From positions 1,407,001 to 1,471,000 of the forward strand of contig NZ_CP044011.1 of the NCBI RefSeq assembly GCF_016864555.1: 64,000 nt of DNA. The letters are read 5' to 3'. The translations under genes were made by a program, and so were the position numbers. This document shows positions 50,966 to 58,054 of the stretch, one piece after another. Origin of the DNA: Sinorhizobium sp. BG8. GTDB lineage: Bacteria > Pseudomonadota > Alphaproteobacteria > Rhizobiales > Rhizobiaceae. The first letter of the stretch is position 1, and every line of letters begins with the position of its first letter. A model generated the notes under the pieces. It worked only from the letters and a program-made list of their open reading frames with translations. It searched no databases and was not told the origin of the DNA.

Positions 50966-51008
50966 GGTTTAGCCTGTTTCTGATCCCTCTATGCCCCGGG
51001 CGCAAAGA

Positions 51009-51023
51009 TTAATTCTTTGTTAA
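51009..51023. promoter_or_regulatory. CtrA-type box upstream of cbrA
   Basis: TTAATTCTTTGTTAA fits the Caulobacter CtrA consensus TTAA-N7-TTAA exactly. It lies 44 bp before the cbrA start. Because CbrA sits upstream of CtrA activity, this would close a feedback loop. Confidence 0.55.
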
Positions 51024-51111
51024 AGGCACTCATTAATAGCCGCGCTGCTTCGGGCGGTCCAGCGTTCTCGCCCAAGGCCCCCATGCCTTTCGCCCGGCAC
51101 GGTTAATGTTG

Positions 51112-51123
51112 TGCGCCGCACAA
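51112..51123. promoter_or_regulatory. PhaR-type box 1
   Basis: TGCGCCGCACAA, a full match to the PhaR consensus that I recall for Bradyrhizobium, TGCRNYGCASMA. It lies 5 bp before the -35 element of the phasin promoter. PhaR represses PHB-granule genes in alphaproteobacteria. Confidence 0.68.
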
Positions 51124-51128
51124 TTATG

Positions 51129-51156
51129 TTGCAATGCACAATAACCTCTGCTATAT
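51129..51156 (+). promoter_or_regulatory. Phasin promoter
   Basis: A -35 TTGCAA at 51129-51134 and a -10 CTATAT at 51151-51156 separated by 16 bp; CTATAT is the usual rhizobial -10. The second PhaR box covers the -35. Confidence 0.6.
51130..51141. promoter_or_regulatory. PhaR-type box 2
   Basis: TGCAATGCACAA, a second full match to TGCRNYGCASMA, 18 bp from the first and overlapping the -35 element of the phasin gene, a position fit for repression. Confidence 0.7.
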
Positions 51157-51211
51157 AAGTGAGCTATCAACAACGATGCCTCGTGGAGGCCAAATCCCAA
51201 GGAGTGCATGC

Positions 51212-51661
51212 ATGGCTACCAAGAAGATTGAAGACGTATTCTCGATATCCTCGTTCGATCCGTCCAAGTTCACCGAGAGCTTCCGCGACTTCGCCGAAAA
51301 GGGCGCAGTGCAGACCAAGGAAGCCTATGCAAAGATGAAGGAAGCCGCCGAGGAAGCGACCAAGACCGTCGAATCGACGCTCGAGAACGCCCAGGCCGGT
51401 ACCGTCGAGCTCGGGCTGAAGGCAATCGATGCCCTTCGCACCAATGCCGAAAGCTCCCTCTCGCACATGGAAGCCCTCCTTGGCGTGAAGTCCCTCTCCG
51501 AGCTCTTCGAACTCCAGACCGCTTTCCTGCGCAAGCAGGCCGAAGTGACCGTCGAGCAGGCGAAGGCCATGCAGGAAGCAACGAAGCTCGTTGCCGAGAA
51601 GGTCGCCGCACCGGGCAAGACCGCCGCTGAAAAGGCGTTCAAGAGCCTCAAGGTCGCCTGA
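51212..51661 (+). CDS. phaP1: Phasin (PHB granule protein)
   Basis: 149 residues, amphipathic and helical, with the phasin core FDPSKFTESFRDFAEKG and AYAKMKEAAEEATKTVEST, no membrane segment. Phasins coat polyhydroxybutyrate granules in the cytoplasm. Start at ATG 51212 with AAGGAG 7 bp upstream; the longer frame begins inside the promoter. Two PhaR-type boxes and a promoter lie upstream, a terminator downstream. The gene stands beside cbrA as I remember for S. meliloti phaP1. Confidence 0.88.
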   Translation: MATKKIEDVFSISSFDPSKFTESFRDFAEKGAVQTKEAYAKMKEAAEEATKTVESTLENAQAGTVELGLKAIDALRTNAESSLSHMEALLGVKSLSELFELQTAFLRKQAEVTVEQAKAMQEATKLVAEKVAAPGKTAAEKAFKSLKVA

Positions 51662-51701
51662 GCGCCACATTATTGCAGGCGGCAAAAGCCGTTTGGAAAC
51701 G

Positions 51702-51729
51702 GGGCCGGACATTCTATCCGGCCCTTTTT
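51702..51729 (+). terminator. Phasin terminator
   Basis: An 8-bp stem GGGCCGGA / TCCGGCCC with a CATTCTA loop and a five-T tail. Confidence 0.9.
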
Positions 51730-51807
51730 CACATCTTCGGTCAGAATGGACTTGCAAAAGAAGTCCGCTGCTCGTATGTGACGGCCAAGCGCGAGGCGCT
51801 GCCGTGT

Positions 51808-51884
51808 GCGGTTGTAGCTCAGTTGGTTAGAGCGCAGGTTTGTGGCACCTGAGGTCGTAGGTTCGATTCCCACCAACCGTACCA
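51808..51884 (+). tRNA. tRNA-His (GTG)
   Basis: 77 nt with encoded CCA. Acceptor GCGGTTG pairs with CAACCGT (a G1-U72 wobble), the anticodon arm is CAGGT-TTGTGGC-ACCTG with anticodon GTG, and the T loop is TTCGATT. The base before G1 is T, so G-1 is not encoded, and the discriminator is A, as reported for several alphaproteobacterial tRNA-His. One A-C mismatch appears in the T stem as I fold it. Confidence 0.93.
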
Positions 51885-51889
51885 TTTCT

Positions 51890-52265
51890 TCTCCTTGAGA
51901 TCCGGAGACATAGGTCGCAGGCCGTTCCCAAGACATGGGTGACAACCTCGTGTCGGACGGGTTGTCGATGTTTTGGAAGGTCCTGCGCTTCAGGTCGATG
52001 TAGCCCAGATCTTAGTGCATGAAGCTTGTGGGCCGAATGCCGTCGACGACCTCGTTGATCCCGAACTTCTGACAGACCGGCACTGCCGAAATAGTGAACT
52101 TCTTTCGGTAGATGCGGATACGACCGCAGTTGGTGACGGGCGCATCCTCGTCGTGGAAGGGGTAGTCGATCTCCGGCAGGCCCTAACAAATCGGCGCGAA
52201 GGTGAGGCGATTGCCATATGCCTCGCGTGCGTAGGCAACAAAGCCAATCACCTGATCTCGGTTTG
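51890..52265 (-). pseudogene. Degraded IS481-type transposase, C-terminal remnant
   Basis: Reading the minus strand gives GLPEIDYPFHDEDAPVTNCG, then RIRIYRKKFTISAVPVCQKF, a region seen at the C-terminus of IS481-type transposases (pattern YPFHD....T.CGRI). It has at least two in-frame stops (before GLPEID, and after SFMH where Tyr is usual), no start and no catalytic DDE part. It directly follows tRNA-His. No inverted repeat ends found. Confidence 0.75.
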
Positions 52266-52268
52266 CTT

Positions 52269-53348
52269 CTACTGATCGATACGAGCCGACGCGACCGTCT
52301 CGAATCGACGGAATAGCCGTTTAATTGCCAGGTATAGAATCGCGACGATCGCTATCGAGGCGTACCCATCGATCGCATAGTGCCAGCCAAGGCAGACTGA
52401 GCTGATGCATATGATCGCGACATAAATGAAACCAAACCACCCAGCCGTCTTGTTCAGTTCGCGTAGAAAGAGCGCGTTCATCATCGCGATTGCGACGTGC
52501 AGACTCGGGAATGCAGAAATCCCGGTGCCGACAGAAGATGTCCCGCTTTGGAAATTGTTCCAGAGAAAAGTCTGGAAGCTGGTGGGCGTCCCGAAGGCCG
52601 TGCCACTTTCGGCGGCGAAGGCAAGCACTGGTGCAAAGCGGGAAACGTCGCCGACAATCCTATCGTAGAAGGCGGGGCCTGCGGAAAGAAACAGGAATGC
52701 GACGATGTTCCCTGCAACAAGCCAGACCGAGAAAATACTAAAGAAATATCGCAAGCGAACGTGAGCGCCGAAACGGCTGGTTGCGATGAAGTAGATAGGG
52801 ACGAGGCCAACGAATGACCAGCCCATGCTGTAGTTCCACACCATGGCGTCGCGCAAAACCTGCGGTATCTTGAGCGAAACAAGCGCGGGTCCAGGATCGA
52901 ACCCAAAATGCAGCAGTCTGTCGAGATCGGCCTGGACCTGGTCGTAGGGGAAACCGTTCCAGATTGTCGGCATGAGGGTCTTGAAAGAGGTGAATGCGCC
53001 CATCATCAGGACGAAACTTGCCATAAGCGACAGGCCACTGATGAAATGCTCTACACTCGGCGGGGACAATGCCTCGAAGACTGTACGGCGACGACTCTGG
53101 CCCTCGGATATGCGAAGGGCCATCGCTGCCACCGCGGAAAACAGTGGTAGCGTGACGAGGTACATGGGGCCGAGTGTTTCGATGTACGATAGAAAGGTGG
53201 AGAGCGGAAACTCACCGTAAGCAATATTCAAAGCGATCGCAGCAATGGCATAAAGGCAAATTGCGACATGGAAAGGCAATGTCGCGGCCATTTTGTCGAT
53301 GAGTTGATCGACCTTGCGATGTCGCAAAGTACTGGAAACAGCATCCAT
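52269..53348 (-). CDS. PAP2/Aur1-like polytopic membrane protein
   Basis: 359 residues with about nine membrane segments. The acid-phosphatase-type motif is visible: PSLH at residues 281-284 (GISAFPSLHVA) and H323/D327 in GWHYAIDGYAS, matching PAP2 motifs of lipid phosphatases and Aur1-like inositol-phosphate transferases. Start at ATG 53348 (GGGGCGGAC just before); the longer frame adds 30 atypical residues. The region is less GC-rich than flanks and sits in the tRNA-linked islet. Substrate unknown. Confidence 0.72.
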   Translation of the reverse strand: MDAVSSTLRHRKVDQLIDKMAATLPFHVAICLYAIAAIALNIAYGEFPLSTFLSYIETLGPMYLVTLPLFSAVAAMALRISEGQSRRRTVFEALSPPSVEHFISGLSLMASFVLMMGAFTSFKTLMPTIWNGFPYDQVQADLDRLLHFGFDPGPALVSLKIPQVLRDAMVWNYSMGWSFVGLVPIYFIATSRFGAHVRLRYFFSIFSVWLVAGNIVAFLFLSAGPAFYDRIVGDVSRFAPVLAFAAESGTAFGTPTSFQTFLWNNFQSGTSSVGTGISAFPSLHVAIAMMNALFLRELNKTAGWFGFIYVAIICISSVCLGWHYAIDGYASIAIVAILYLAIKRLFRRFETVASARIDQ

Positions 53349-53438
53349 GTCCGCCCCACACTGGCTCTGTCGTTTGATGGCGATCGAAAAATGGTCTGAG
53401 TCAAACGCGCCAATAAGACAGCACCTAAAGATTACCAA

Positions 53439-53812
53439 ACGATAATCGACTGGAGGTGGCGGGGCTTTTATCTGCAGCTACGAGCATCTGTGGCAAAGCT
53501 TCCAAGGTGCAGATTTCTAAACACACGACCCATGAAAATGGCCGATGCTTCGATCGCAGCGATTAGCTATCGGGCGCGCATCGACCGGACATAGTGGAAG
53601 TGGACCACCATCACGGCCCACGCCAGGAAGGCGAGGGCCTCGGCGGATCGTCTGTGAGGCGTCGGGAGTGCCCTCCAGGCAATCCTCGACACTGCTCGAG
53701 AGTCCTCACTGCGAGGGAGTGTCCGCCTCTCATTCGCGGCGCACGCAAGGCTCCGCCCGTCACCGCGAATGAGGATCTGTGGACCTATGAGACTGGTTCC
53801 GGAAGGGAAGGG
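53439..53812. other. Intergenic islet spacer
   Basis: About 370 bp without a convincing gene. It contains the promoter side of the PAP2-like gene at the left and an inverted repeat at 53729-53773 near the 3' end of the DUF982 gene. Nothing else recognised. Confidence 0.4.
53729..53773. repeat. Inverted repeat, 11-bp arms
   Basis: CTCATTCGCGG at 53729-53739 and its complement CCGCGAATGAG at 53763-53773, with a 23-nt spacer that is GC-rich. It lies 40 bp past the stop of the leftward DUF982 gene, so it could end that transcript; it lacks a T tract. It may equally be a small extragenic palindrome. Confidence 0.55.
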
Positions 53813-54112
53813 CTAGTGGACTCTCAGGAAGGCTTCTAGCGATGCGGAGATAAAGATGTCTCGGGCTTCGCTGGCTGGCTTGGCGCGGGCGATCGCCGCC
53901 TCGCAGGATTTCTTGGCGGCATCGAAATATGGGCCGTCGCGTACCGGCCACTCGCGGGTCAGGCACTCCAGTGCCTCGACCGGCCCGTGAATCATCCGAT
54001 ATTTGCCGTTCTTGATTTCGACGCGCACAGGGGCGCTCCAAGGTATATCCATCATAGTCTGGCTCCTCCCGATGCCGAACATTAGTTCTTCCGAAAATGC
54101 CGAAAGTTTCAC
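53813..54112 (-). CDS. DUF982 protein (first copy)
   Basis: 99 residues. The DUF982 pattern is visible: W-x-P-V-x-V (WSAPVRVEI), GPVEALECLTREWPVRDGPYF, then AKKSCEAAIA and ARDIFISASLEAFLRVH. The domain occurs in many copies in Rhizobiales, often in accessory regions, with no known biochemical function. It lies beside a second, diverged DUF982 gene on the same strand. Confidence 0.8.
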   Translation of the reverse strand: MKLSAFSEELMFGIGRSQTMMDIPWSAPVRVEIKNGKYRMIHGPVEALECLTREWPVRDGPYFDAAKKSCEAAIARAKPASEARDIFISASLEAFLRVH

Positions 54113-54226
54113 AGTTCTTTCGTGGAAACGGATGAAAAACGAATCAAATTCGTTTGCCGACCGGACATTTTCGGTGATTTCGGTCCAGTCGCGTGTGAAT
54201 CTGGCTTATTTTTGTCAAAACCGCAC

Positions 54227-54487
54227 TTAGCGCAGTACGCGCACTCCGGCCTCGTGCGCGGCGTCCAGGAAGGCCCGCCTCGCAACTGCCGCAGCGCATT
54301 TTCCTTCACGGACGCGGGCGCAAGTCGCCAATGCGTGCTGGTATGCCTTGCCATGGGTCACGGGCCACTGCTCGGCGAGGAGCGCCGCGGCGACACTGAC
54401 ATCATCTACGATCTGGGGTTCTTGAACTTCGGGTAGCCAGACCGAGAGCGGGCTCTCCCAGGAGACGGTATTCAACAAGGTTTGCAC
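54227..54487 (-). CDS. DUF982 protein (second copy)
   Basis: About 86 residues if started at the GTG at 54487; two TTG codons follow within four residues, so the start is unsure. Pattern: WESPLSVWLPE, VAAALLAEQWPVTHGKAY, then ALATCARVREGKCAAAVARR and AFLDAAHEAG. It is a diverged homologue of the gene at 53813. The pair may be a tandem duplication. Confidence 0.65.
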   Translation of the reverse strand: MQTLLNTVSWESPLSVWLPEVQEPQIVDDVSVAAALLAEQWPVTHGKAYQHALATCARVREGKCAAAVARRAFLDAAHEAGVRVLR

Positions 54488-54587
54488 TCCAGTGTTCGCT
54501 GCTTCCAAACGCACGAGGCGCCGGAAGGTTTCCGACAAACCGTGCCGTCGCCGGAAAATCGGAGCCGGTCCCTGGATGTGCCGCAAC

Positions 54588-55469
54588 TCAGAGAAAGATC
54601 CCGTGCTCCAGGGCAACGAGTTCCTGCACGAACTCGGCCACGGTGCGCACCCGCACGAGGTCGCGGGCGCTCTCGTGCCACGTGGTCCAGTAGGCCCGGC
54701 GAATCGCGATTTCGGGCAGAATACGAACGAGCTCCGGATACTGGCGCGCAATGTAGTTGTGCAGGATGCCGATCCCTGCTCCCGAGCGGACGGCCTCGGT
54801 CTGCCCGGTCGCGCTCGAGATTTCGAAGGAGGCATCCCAACTGCGCATGATCTCATCGGTGAAGGCGAGCGAGGCGGTGTAGATCAGGTCTTCGACGTAG
54901 CCGATGCGCCGGTGCGCCTTCAGGCTCTCCACCGCCGTCGGCGTGCCGTTGCGATTGAGATAGTCCTGGCTGGCGTAGAGACCCAGCGTGTAGTCCGTCA
55001 GCTTGGCGGAAACGAGCCGCCCCTGGTCCGGGCGTTCGAGCGTGATCGCGATATCGGCTTCCCGGCGGGAAAGCGAGAAGGAGCGCGGTATCGGCACGAG
55101 CTGGATCTTGAGTTCGGGGTGGCGTGCCGTCAATCTGCCGAGGCGCGGTGCCAGGAAGGATACGCCGAAGCCGTCCGGAGCGCCGATGCGCACCGTTCCT
55201 GCCACTACGGTATCGATGCGTCCGATGCTCGCCTGGGCTGCCAGCATCTCCGTTTCCATACGCTCGGCGGCATCGAGGAAGATCTCGCCCTCCGCCGTCA
55301 GTTCGCAGCCGTTGGTGCGGCGGATCAGTAGCCGCGTCTTCAGGTCCTTTTCCAGCGCGCTCACCCGCCGGCTGAGCGTGGCGTGGTTCACGCCAAGGCG
55401 TTTGGACGCGGCGAGAAGCTGCCCAGTGCGCGCCACAGCAAGGAACATCCGCGCATCGTCCCAGTTCAC
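54588..55469 (-). CDS. LysR-family regulator divergent from mmsA
   Basis: 293 residues with N-terminal HTH (FLAVARTGQLLAASKRLGVNHATLSRRV, helix region residues 16-40) and a LysR co-inducer domain. GTG at 55469 is chosen, giving NWDDARMFLAVA with GGTGGA upstream. It is divergent from mmsA with 109 bp between starts, the standard layout for LysR control of an adjacent gene, so mmsA is its likely target. Confidence 0.83.
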   Translation of the reverse strand: MNWDDARMFLAVARTGQLLAASKRLGVNHATLSRRVSALEKDLKTRLLIRRTNGCELTAEGEIFLDAAERMETEMLAAQASIGRIDTVVAGTVRIGAPDGFGVSFLAPRLGRLTARHPELKIQLVPIPRSFSLSRREADIAITLERPDQGRLVSAKLTDYTLGLYASQDYLNRNGTPTAVESLKAHRRIGYVEDLIYTASLAFTDEIMRSWDASFEISSATGQTEAVRSGAGIGILHNYIARQYPELVRILPEIAIRRAYWTTWHESARDLVRVRTVAEFVQELVALEHGIFL

Positions 55470-55578
55470 GATTCCACCTCGGGCTTTAATTTCTGCACAA
55501 CGGTTCCTTACATCAGGCAATTGAGTTGAGTAAACTGTAGTGCCATGGTGAATCCATAAACGAATGGAGGAACGTCCC

Positions 55579-57075
55579 ATGAAAGAGATCGGCCATTTCA
55601 TCGACGGTAAGCAGGTTCCCGGTACCAGCGGGCGCACGAGCAACGTCTACAACCCCGCGACCGGCGAAGTTCAGGCAACGGTGGCTCTGGCAAGCGATGC
55701 AGAGCTGAATGCCGCTGTCGAAAGTGCCAAGGCTGCCCAGCCGAAGTGGGCCGCAACGAACCCGCAGCGCCGCGCGCGCGTCTTCATGAAATTCGTGAGC
55801 CTCCTCAACCATCATATGGACGAGCTCGCCGAGATGCTCTCCAAGGAGCATGGCAAGACGATCGAGGATGCGAAGGGCGACATCGTACGCGGGCTGGAAG
55901 TCTGCGAATTCGTCATCGGCATTCCCCATCTCGCCAAGAGCGAATTCACCGAAGGCGCAGGCCCGAATATCGACATGTACTCGATCCGCCAGGCCGTCGG
56001 CATCGGCGCCGGCATCACGCCATTCAATTTCCCGGCCATGATCCCGATGTGGATGTTCGCACCCGCGATCGCATGCGGAAATGCCTTTATCCTGAAGCCC
56101 TCGGAGCGCGATCCGTCCGTTCCGATCCGTCTTGCAGAACTGATGATCGAGGCAGGCCTTCCGGCCGGTATCCTCAACGTCGTCAACGGTGACAAGGGTG
56201 CGGTCGACGCGATCCTGACGCACCCGGACATCTCCGCCGTCTCCTTCGTCGGCTCCACCCCGATTGCCCGCTACGTTTATGGTACGGCAGCGATGAACGG
56301 CAAGCGCGCCCAGTGCTTCGGTGGTGCGAAGAACCACATGATCATCATGCCGGATGCCGATCTCGACCAGGCAGCCAACGCCCTCATGGGTGCGGGTTAC
56401 GGGTCCGCCGGCGAGCGCTGCATGGCGATCTCGGTTGCCGTCCCGGTCGGCGAGGAAACCGCCAATCGCCTGATCGACAAGCTCGTCCCGATGGTCGAAT
56501 CGCTGCGCATCGGTCCCTACACGGACGACAAGGCCGACATGGGGCCGGTCGTCACCAAGGAAGCCCAGGCGCGCATCAAGGGGCTGATCGATCGTGGCAT
56601 CGAGGAGGGCGCAAAGCTCGTCGTCGATGGTCGCGACTTCAAGCTCCAGGGCTATGAGGACGGCTATTTCGTTGGTGGCTGCCTGTTCGACAATGTCACG
56701 CCGGACATGGACATCTACAAGACCGAGATTTTCGGGCCGGTCCTCTCGGTCGTTCGCGCCAAGAACTACGAGGAGGCGCTCTCGCTTCCGATGAAGCACG
56801 AATATGGCAACGGTGTCGCGATCTACACCCGCGACGGCGATGCGGCGCGCGATTTCGCCTCGCGCATCAACATCGGCATGGTCGGCGTCAACGTGCCGAT
56901 CCCGGTACCGCTTGCCTACCATTCCTTCGGTGGCTGGAAGGCATCGTCGTTCGGCGACCTCAACCAGCACGGCATCGACTCGATCAAGTTCTGGACGCGG
57001 ACGAAGACCGTGACGAGCCGCTGGCCGTCCGGGATCAAGGATGGCGCGGAATTCGTCATGCCGACGATGCGCTGA
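55579..57075 (+). CDS. mmsA: Methylmalonate-semialdehyde dehydrogenase (acylating) MmsA
   Basis: 498 residues, ALDH superfamily. Converts methylmalonate (or malonate) semialdehyde with NAD and CoA to propionyl- or acetyl-CoA in valine and inositol breakdown. Active-site region GSAGERCMA with the catalytic Cys; FNFPAMIPMWMF and SFVGSTPIARY are the cofactor regions. I prefer the ATG at 55579 over 55564: GGAGG lies 8 bp upstream and the N-terminus MKEIGHFIDGKQV is standard. Confidence 0.93.
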   Translation: MKEIGHFIDGKQVPGTSGRTSNVYNPATGEVQATVALASDAELNAAVESAKAAQPKWAATNPQRRARVFMKFVSLLNHHMDELAEMLSKEHGKTIEDAKGDIVRGLEVCEFVIGIPHLAKSEFTEGAGPNIDMYSIRQAVGIGAGITPFNFPAMIPMWMFAPAIACGNAFILKPSERDPSVPIRLAELMIEAGLPAGILNVVNGDKGAVDAILTHPDISAVSFVGSTPIARYVYGTAAMNGKRAQCFGGAKNHMIIMPDADLDQAANALMGAGYGSAGERCMAISVAVPVGEETANRLIDKLVPMVESLRIGPYTDDKADMGPVVTKEAQARIKGLIDRGIEEGAKLVVDGRDFKLQGYEDGYFVGGCLFDNVTPDMDIYKTEIFGPVLSVVRAKNYEEALSLPMKHEYGNGVAIYTRDGDAARDFASRINIGMVGVNVPIPVPLAYHSFGGWKASSFGDLNQHGIDSIKFWTRTKTVTSRWPSGIKDGAEFVMPTMR

Positions 57076-57100
57076 TCGCTCCGTACCAGAGAAATCGAAC

Positions 57101-57127
57101 GAGGGCTCCGCAAGGGGCCCTCTTTTC
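57101..57127 (+). terminator. mmsA terminator
   Basis: A 9-bp stem GAGGGCTCC / GGGGCCCTC (one G-U) capped by a GCAA tetraloop, followed by TTTTCGTT. Confidence 0.85.
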
Positions 57128-57453
57128 GTTGGGGGAGGGGATAGGTGCCGTGAGCACTTCGGTGGAGCCGCCAAGCCAATTGATGGCGCCTCGGAAATCG
57201 AAATGCAGGCTTGTCCGGAAGGTGGCCCAAAAAGCATAGTTTCCGGCTGCAGGGAGCTCTTCTCTGCCCGACTATGCAGTGTGACGGAAGAAGACCGGCC
57301 CCAGAAGACTGCTCCGTTCATTGCAGGAGTCCGTTCCGAGAACTGTTGGAGATCATGGTCTCCGGCAGGAAATGCACAAGGTTGCCGAATGGATTCAACA
57401 ATGCCTTGGATTGCAGGGATGTCTTGCGATTGTGAAGGCCGGGAGGAGGTCAC
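57128..57453. other. Gap before RTX-like gene
   Basis: 326 bp in which I see no gene. The last bases carry a good ribosome site (AGGAGG) for the gene at 57454. A promoter must lie here, not identified. Confidence 0.4.
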
Positions 57454-57954
57454 ATGCGGAAGCTCATAACGGGTACCAGCAAGTCCGATATACTGGATGG
57501 CACGTCGAAGCCGGATGTGCTGAAGGGCGGGGGTGGCAATGACCGGTTAAGTGGTCACGGCGACGCCGACCTTCTCTTGGGCGGATCCGGAAACGACAAG
57601 CTTCACGGAGGCGAAGGTCGCGACATACTGAGCGGCGGAAGCGGCAAGGATACGTTCATATTCCGCAGCTTCGAGACGGTTGACCGCGACACGATCAAAG
57701 ACTTTAAGCATGCCGACGGGGACAGGCTTTTCCTCGACAGCTCCGTGTTCGACGCGGTGTCGTCAGGCAAGCTTGCCTCCACCTATTTCCACGCCGGCAC
57801 CAAGGCCGCGGATGCCGACGACCATTTCATCTATAACAAGAAGAATGGTGGGTTCTACTACGACGAGGATGGCAAGGGCGGCGGCAGCGCGCACCTGGTC
57901 GCGGTCCTGGCAAACCATGATGGGTTGAAGGCGTCCGATATCTATCTGTTCTGA
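57454..57954 (+). CDS. Small RTX (hemolysin-type calcium-binding) protein
   Basis: 166 residues. Residues 7-67 hold about seven GGxGxDxLx nonapeptide-like repeats (KGGGGNDRL, LGGSGNDKL, HGGEGRDIL, SGGSGKDTF), which bind Ca2+ in a beta-roll. The rest resembles the C-terminal serralysin-like half (DTIKDFKHADGDRLFLD, AHLVAVLANHDGLKASDIYLF) with the export signal of type I secretion. No catalytic domain and no ABC exporter nearby. AGGAGG precedes the ATG. Probably a secreted calcium-binding protein. Confidence 0.82.
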   Translation: MRKLITGTSKSDILDGTSKPDVLKGGGGNDRLSGHGDADLLLGGSGNDKLHGGEGRDILSGGSGKDTFIFRSFETVDRDTIKDFKHADGDRLFLDSSVFDAVSSGKLASTYFHAGTKAADADDHFIYNKKNGGFYYDEDGKGGGSAHLVAVLANHDGLKASDIYLF

Positions 57955-58020
57955 AAAAGAGCTGTCGTAGCGCTCCAGGGGGCCGTTGCCCGGTGCCGTA
58001 CCCGCATCGGCCGGCGAACA

Positions 58021-58048
58021 GGGTGGCGCCCCTCTCGAGGCGCCACCC
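58021..58048 (-). terminator. Hairpin after fbpA-like gene
   Basis: A perfect 10-bp stem GGGTGGCGCC / GGCGCCACCC with an 8-nt loop, 7 bp after the leftward gene's stop. No T tract follows on the minus strand. Confidence 0.55.
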
Positions 58049-58054
58049 GGCAAG

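Noticed and set aside
52012-52275. Plus-strand frame in the region after tRNA-His
   Set aside because: The minus strand carries the recognisable transposase remnant; the plus frame is its shadow.
55513-57453. 646-codon minus-strand frame over mmsA
   Set aside because: Antisense of a well-supported dehydrogenase.
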